DNA from: CAYLMG01 sp964464635
GTDB lineage: Bacteria; Planctomycetota; Phycisphaerae; Sedimentisphaerales; Anaerobacaceae
Direction: 5' to 3'
Assembly (NCBI GenBank): GCA_964464635.1
Contig: CAYXGT010000055.1
Coordinates: 1-20,241 of the forward strand
DNA length: 20,241 nucleotides
Part shown: positions 16,485 through 20,241 of the stretch, one piece after another
How the letters are laid out: every line of letters begins with the position of its first letter
Position numbering within the stretch: the stretch's first letter is position 1
Translations under genes and position numbers: made by a program
Notes under the pieces: generated by a model
Databases searched by the model: none
Seen by the model: only the letters and a program-made list of their open reading frames with translations
What the model was told of the DNA's origin: nothing

Positions 16485-16883
16485 CGTAATTGTTCTTGTT
16501 CTCGGCCGGGTATCGAAATCAACTAAAATTATCTGCTGCCACGTACCGAGTGTTAATTTGCCTTCAACCACAGGAACACTTAGTGATGGCCCTAAAAGCG
16601 ATGCCCTGACGTGCGAATGGCCGTTGTCATCATGCCAGGTCTCTTCATGTTCATAGCGGATATCTCTCGGAGCAATTCTTTCAAAGGCCGCTTCCAAATC
16701 ATAATTTACCAGGCCCGGCTCATATTCGGTCGTTGTTATCGCACCCGTCGAGCCGACGTTAAAAACCGTCACTGTCCCTTCCCTGATGCCGGATTCGGCG
16801 ACAAAGTCACTCACCTTCTCGGTGATATCAATAATTTCGCAGTTGCCTTTCGTTTTTACTGTTATTTTTTCCGTTTTCACCAT
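16467..16883 (-). CDS. YjbQ / UPF0047 family protein
   Basis: This 138-aa protein matches the UPF0047 (YjbQ) family over its entire length: GSTGAITTTEYEPGL, the metal/active-site region HDDNGHSHVRASLLGPS with its three histidines, and the C-terminal GTWQQIILVDFDTRPRTR. Some members have thiamine-phosphate-synthase activity in vitro or in suppressor tests, but the true role is unsettled. The ATG at 16883 is used; a TTG two codons upstream and a GTG one codon downstream are alternatives, with AGGG about 10 nt before the ATG. The gene is convergent with the M3 peptidase gene, and their coding ends overlap by 18 bp. Confidence 0.92.
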   Translation of the reverse strand: MVKTEKITVKTKGNCEIIDITEKVSDFVAESGIREGTVTVFNVGSTGAITTTEYEPGLVNYDLEAAFERIAPRDIRYEHEETWHDDNGHSHVRASLLGPSLSVPVVEGKLTLGTWQQIILVDFDTRPRTRTITLQIVS

Positions 16884-16973
16884 CTGCAATAAACCCTGTT
16901 TTGATTAAACGTTGATAATTTTTTTAATCTATTTTGTTGCTGACTTTATTAAATAGAACCTGTTGTGTCAAAT

Positions 16974-17068
16974 CAGTTTTTAGTCCGATATATTCAGCTT
17001 TTTTGAAATTTACAGGCAAATTCGGGAAAATACCAATCCATTAATTAATCTGTGTACTTAAATTGACG
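16974..17068 (+). promoter_or_regulatory. Leader/promoter element of the first TonB receptor, copy 1 of a duplicated element
   Basis: The 19-bp block CAGTTTTTAGTCCGATATA (16974-16992) is repeated exactly at 19209-19227 before the second receptor. Further down both leaders share an AATTAAT-rich patch and the sequence ATTGACGATT, which contains a possible -35 box TTGACG (17063-17068) 72 bp before the start codon. No clear -10 box follows at 17 bp. The 251-bp gap between YjbQ and the receptor holds nothing else that I can recognise. Confidence 0.5.
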
Positions 17069-17134
17069 ATTTTTATATCGATTAAGTTAACGCTTTAATA
17101 TTTATTGTTCTGAACAGAAAGGTTTATTAAGATA

Positions 17135-19114
17135 GTGGCAACAAAAGGAAGTTTTTTAATATTTAAATACATCCTTTTCTGCGGCCTTTTGTGCCTGATT
17201 GCCTTTTCTGTACCGGCTTGGGCTGTACAGCAGGAAATGAATGACCAGAATGACCTCTTCGAGATGTCGCTCGAAGAGCTTATGGAGGTAGAAGTCACAT
17301 CGGCCTCGAAGAAGCCCGAGTCAATTTATGAAGCGCCAGCTATAATGTCTGTCGTTTCCCGTGAAGAGATTGAAGTTTATGGAGATAGAGACCTCCACCA
17401 GCTCCTGCAGCGTCAGCCCAGTGTCTATACCCGTGATAATTTCGTATATACGGATAGTCTTGCGGGCTTTCGCGGCGATATGTCAACGGTTGCTGAAACG
17501 CATACATTGATTCTTTTCAACGGCCGGCCCATCCGGGAGAGCGCTCAGGGGCTTAATGTTAACTTGTATAAGACTTTTCCGCTGTCGATTCTTGAGAGTG
17601 TCGAGCTTATTCGCGGACCCGGTTCGGTTCTTTATGGTACCAATGCGTTTACCGGTGTTATAAACCTGAAGCCCCGAATTCCGGATACGAACGAAATTTC
17701 AATTTCAGCAATGATGGGTAGTCATGATTACTATTCAACTGAATTTACTGCCGGTGGCAGGAGTGGAGAATTGGGTTATATCACTGCTTTTCAGGTCAGA
17801 GGCCAGCAGGGATACCCCTACAATATGACCGATATGTATAGTGTCTATAAAGAGGACGAAAGGAAGTATAAGAGCTATTCGGGGGCGGCGCATCTGGAGC
17901 ACGGAAACTTTTCTTTCGATAGTTTCTGGTCGGATTATGATGCATTCGCATTAGGTGTTTTTCCTTCGTGGTCCAATACGCATGATTTGTTCCGCAACAA
18001 AAAGCTTTTCTTAAACGCAGGATATCGAATTCCATTTCACGAAAAGCTTATCTTGGAGTTTAATCTTACCTACAATCTTCAGGAAAACTTTCTCTCCCGT
18101 CCCCAGCCTCAGCTTGTCCAGACTAATACATCGGATTTCATCGGTGAACTGACGCTTTTTGCCAAGCCGATGAAAAACCTGAACGTTGTCACAGGCTTTC
18201 TTATGGAGCAGCGCTCGAGCTACCACGCTGATAACGATAAATATCAATCAATTCCATTTTACCGTCATGAGCCGAAGAGCTTTTATTTTCAGGGTGACTA
18301 TAAATTCGGAAAAATTGTAAAGGTTATCGGCGGCCTGCAATGGAATAAATCGAGTTATGGTATCTCCGATTTGATATCCCGATATGGTTTAATCATCACT
18401 CCGAATGACAAATGGGGTATAAAACTATTGCGTGGAGAGGCTTTTCGGGCTCCTGTAACACTTGAGACGGACCTTTATGATCCGCCGGGTCTTGTCGGAA
18501 ACAGCAATGTAGAACCGGAGACAATCACAACATACGATGCGCAGCTTTTCTATCATGACAAAAAGACCTATGCTGCTGTTACTTATTTTTACAGTACTAT
18601 CGAACAGCTCATTACTTACGATTACAGTGTCTCACCAACCTCATATACTAACGCTGGAGAGCAACGATTCCACGGAATCGAGTTCGAAGCCAAACACTCC
18701 TTAACACCCAATTGGCAGATAATCGGCTCATTTATGCATCAGGAAAATGAAGGCGATGCAGGAGTGAATCCGACAGTAGTACCCGAAAATATGTTGAAGG
18801 TCGGAACTGCTTATACCTGGGATGGCGGCTCATTAGGATGCTTTTTGACTCATTTCGGCGAGCCGCCGCATATCTATGATTCAACCATTGTTAATCCAAG
18901 ACCGGAAGCTGCGAGCCTTATCTCTATGAACCTGCAACTCGATATGTCAAAGTTGCTTGGCCTGAAAAAGGGACAATCTCATTTTATATTTAAGGTTGAG
19001 AACCTTCTTGACGATGATATATATGTACCGAGTTTTGCCTATTTCGGCACACCGAACTCTTTCCCCTATAACGCCGGCCGAGCCTTCTATGTAGGTTTTA
19101 AGATAAATTTCTAA
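17135..19114 (+). CDS. TonB-dependent outer-membrane receptor (first of a tandem pair)
   Basis: This 659-aa protein has a signal peptide (IFKYILFCGLLCLIAFSVPAWA). An N-terminal SLEELMEVEVTSASKKPE segment, typical of one TonB-receptor group, is followed by the plug domain (about 60-170: APAIMSVVSREEIEVYGDRDLHQLLQRQPSV, then ESVELIRGPGSVLYGTNAFTGVINL). The rest is a beta-barrel ending in aromatic Phe (FYVGFKINF), the usual outer-membrane signature. It probably imports a large or scarce solute; given the secreted GH43 and GH127 enzymes in the window, oligosaccharide is one possibility, metal chelate or vitamin another. No SusD-like partner is seen. The GTG start is supported by alignment with the second receptor's N-terminus. 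An AAAGG lies about 12 nt upstream. Confidence 0.9.
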   Translation: MATKGSFLIFKYILFCGLLCLIAFSVPAWAVQQEMNDQNDLFEMSLEELMEVEVTSASKKPESIYEAPAIMSVVSREEIEVYGDRDLHQLLQRQPSVYTRDNFVYTDSLAGFRGDMSTVAETHTLILFNGRPIRESAQGLNVNLYKTFPLSILESVELIRGPGSVLYGTNAFTGVINLKPRIPDTNEISISAMMGSHDYYSTEFTAGGRSGELGYITAFQVRGQQGYPYNMTDMYSVYKEDERKYKSYSGAAHLEHGNFSFDSFWSDYDAFALGVFPSWSNTHDLFRNKKLFLNAGYRIPFHEKLILEFNLTYNLQENFLSRPQPQLVQTNTSDFIGELTLFAKPMKNLNVVTGFLMEQRSSYHADNDKYQSIPFYRHEPKSFYFQGDYKFGKIVKVIGGLQWNKSSYGISDLISRYGLIITPNDKWGIKLLRGEAFRAPVTLETDLYDPPGLVGNSNVEPETITTYDAQLFYHDKKTYAAVTYFYSTIEQLITYDYSVSPTSYTNAGEQRFHGIEFEAKHSLTPNWQIIGSFMHQENEGDAGVNPTVVPENMLKVGTAYTWDGGSLGCFLTHFGEPPHIYDSTIVNPRPEAASLISMNLQLDMSKLLGLKKGQSHFIFKVENLLDDDIYVPSFAYFGTPNSFPYNAGRAFYVGFKINF

Positions 19115-19208
19115 AAATCACATCACGTCCTACTCGCATCCAAATATTAGTTCAATAATGAATCTTGATCTTTTGCAGCAATTATAGAAGTGACATGAAT
19201 CCTTATCT

Positions 19209-19302
19209 CAGTTTTTAGTCCGATATACTTGTTGAATTTAAAGTTTTTGGGCATATTCAGTAAAAATTAATTCTTTAGTTAATAAGCACGTTTGGATTGA
19301 CG
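19209..19302 (+). promoter_or_regulatory. Leader/promoter element of the second TonB receptor, copy 2
   Basis: CAGTTTTTAGTCCGATATA (19209-19227) is identical to the element before the first receptor, and GGATTGACGATTA with TTGACG at 19297-19302 recurs 60 bp before the ATG. Between these anchors the two leaders are diverged but comparable in spacing (83 bp and 82 bp between the blocks). The 242-bp gap (19115-19356) otherwise holds no gene and no obvious terminator hairpin. Confidence 0.5.
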
Positions 19303-19356
19303 ATTATTTTTGTGGCTAAAAATTATTTTTTGATGCTTAATTATGGGCGCATAAAA

Positions 19357-20241
19357 ATGGGGACTACAAAAATTAATCCTTTGATATTAAAATTTATTCT
19401 TGTATTTGGTCTTTTTGGTTCAGTTATTTTTGTTTCACCGGTAGTTGGTGTACAAAGTGAGCCGAATGAGCAGCAGGACTTTTTTGATATGTCGCTCGAG
19501 CAGCTTATGGAAGTAGAGGTTACTACAGCCTCAAAGAAATCCGAGCCATTGGTCGAGGCACCAGGCATTATGGTCGTTGTTCCCAAAGAGGAGATTGATG
19601 TTTATGGAGACAGGAACCTCTATCAGCTCTTGCAGCGTCAGCCTAGTGTGTACACGCGAGGCTCCTACCCGTACCTCAACAACATAACCTCTTTCCGCGG
19701 CGACATGCCGACACACGTGGATCTTCACACCCTTGTTCTGCTCAATGGCCGTCCCATCCGCGAGAGCGGTTTTGGTGGCCTCGATTTTCCGGTTTATATG
19801 ACGTTTCCGTTAGCGGGTCTGAACAGCGTGGAGCTGATTCGCGGCCCCGGCTCAGTGCTCTACGGAACCAATGCTTTCACCGGTGTTATCAATTTGAGGA
19901 CCCGCGTTCCTGACCATAACGAATTATCAATCTCCGGTATGGGAGGCAGTCACGGGTACTATGAATCAAATGTTACTGCCGGGGGAAGGTCCGGAGACTT
20001 TGGGTATATCACTTCCTTCCGCATCGTTGGTCAGCAGGGTTATGACTATAGTCTGGTCGATGGACAAGGAGTCTACGGCTCACGGAACGACAAGAAAAAG
20101 AGCTTCTCGGGGATGGTACACCTGGAACACGGCGGATTCACCTTTGATGCATTCGCAGTGGACTTCGATACCTTTCATTTGGGCAGCATTCCGTGGTGGT
20201 CTCTTCCATATCACGAGTGGGACACCAAAAAACTATTCGCC
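19357..20241 (+). CDS. TonB-dependent outer-membrane receptor (second of a tandem pair), cut at the window end
   Basis: The frame is open from the ATG at 19357 to the last base (295 codons), so the C-terminal barrel is missing only because the window ends. It shows a signal peptide (ILKFILVFGLFGSVIFVSPVVG), the DMSLEQLMEVEVTTASKK segment, and a plug domain with YGDRNLYQLLQRQPSVYTRG, NGRPIRESG and NSVELIRGPGSVLYGTNAFTGVINL. By eye more than half of the residues are identical to the first receptor throughout, so it is a tandem paralogue. Differences cluster in the plug loops (GSYPYLNN versus DNFVYTDS; FGGLDFPVYM versus QGLNVNLYK) and suggest different ligands. No good ribosome-binding site is visible. 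Confidence 0.88.
   Translation, partial: MGTTKINPLILKFILVFGLFGSVIFVSPVVGVQSEPNEQQDFFDMSLEQLMEVEVTTASKKSEPLVEAPGIMVVVPKEEIDVYGDRNLYQLLQRQPSVYTRGSYPYLNNITSFRGDMPTHVDLHTLVLLNGRPIRESGFGGLDFPVYMTFPLAGLNSVELIRGPGSVLYGTNAFTGVINLRTRVPDHNELSISGMGGSHGYYESNVTAGGRSGDFGYITSFRIVGQQGYDYSLVDGQGVYGSRNDKKKSFSGMVHLEHGGFTFDAFAVDFDTFHLGSIPWWSLPYHEWDTKKLFA

Noticed and set aside
16884..17134. Riboswitch (for example cobalamin) upstream of the TonB receptor
   Set aside because: No conserved riboswitch core could be seen in this AT-rich leader; only the block shared with the second receptor is evident.
17095..17298. Antisense open frame at the start of the first receptor, with a similar frame at 19341-19586 in the second
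   Set aside because: The resemblance between the two is explained by the conserved receptor N-termini on the other strand; neither has its own ribosome-binding site.

Overview
The window looks like a chromosomal segment of a Gram-negative, polysaccharide-degrading bacterium, most likely a planctomycete of the Phycisphaerae/Sedimentisphaerales type. This is inferred from gene content and no marker gene proves it. The clues are secreted glycoside hydrolases, a tandem pair of TonB-dependent receptors, a 'KHGLTA'-type hypothetical protein, a FlgI-like/HEAT fusion lipoprotein and repeat-laden intergenic DNA. Base composition is moderate, and several genes start with GTG or TTG or lack a clear Shine-Dalgarno sequence.

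Layout. Positions 1-552 hold the 3' part of a hypothetical gene. It is followed by about 570 bp of non-coding DNA (553-1126) with a 53-bp exact direct repeat, hairpins and short repeated phrases. A minus-strand cluster follows (transcribed from 4071 down to 1127): two M16-family peptidase subunits, one with the zinc motif and one without, and a small hypothetical protein whose C-terminus runs into repeat sequence. A second minus-strand group (9870 down to 4234) encodes a FlgI-like lipoprotein with HEAT repeats, the chromosome-condensation ATPase SMC, and a small zinc-ribbon membrane protein.

A carbohydrate-active block comes next. A secreted GH43-family enzyme (plus strand) and a secreted GH127 beta-L-arabinofuranosidase (minus strand) converge on a strong bidirectional terminator. 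Together they suggest attack on arabinose/galactose-rich plant or algal glycans. A 5'-truncated erythromycin-esterase-like remnant follows, then an exported M3 oligoendopeptidase F. That gene overlaps tail-to-tail with a YjbQ/UPF0047 gene. The window ends with two tandem, clearly paralogous TonB-dependent receptors, each preceded by a copy of the same roughly 150-bp leader; the second is cut by the window edge.

No CRISPR array, rRNA, tRNA, prophage or insertion sequence was recognised. The most notable points are the division of catalytic and substrate-binding motifs between the two M16 subunits, the FlgI-HEAT fusion outside any flagellar cluster, the decayed esterase-like gene, and the duplicated receptor-plus-leader unit. 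I do not see a clearly new multi-gene defence or mobile system.
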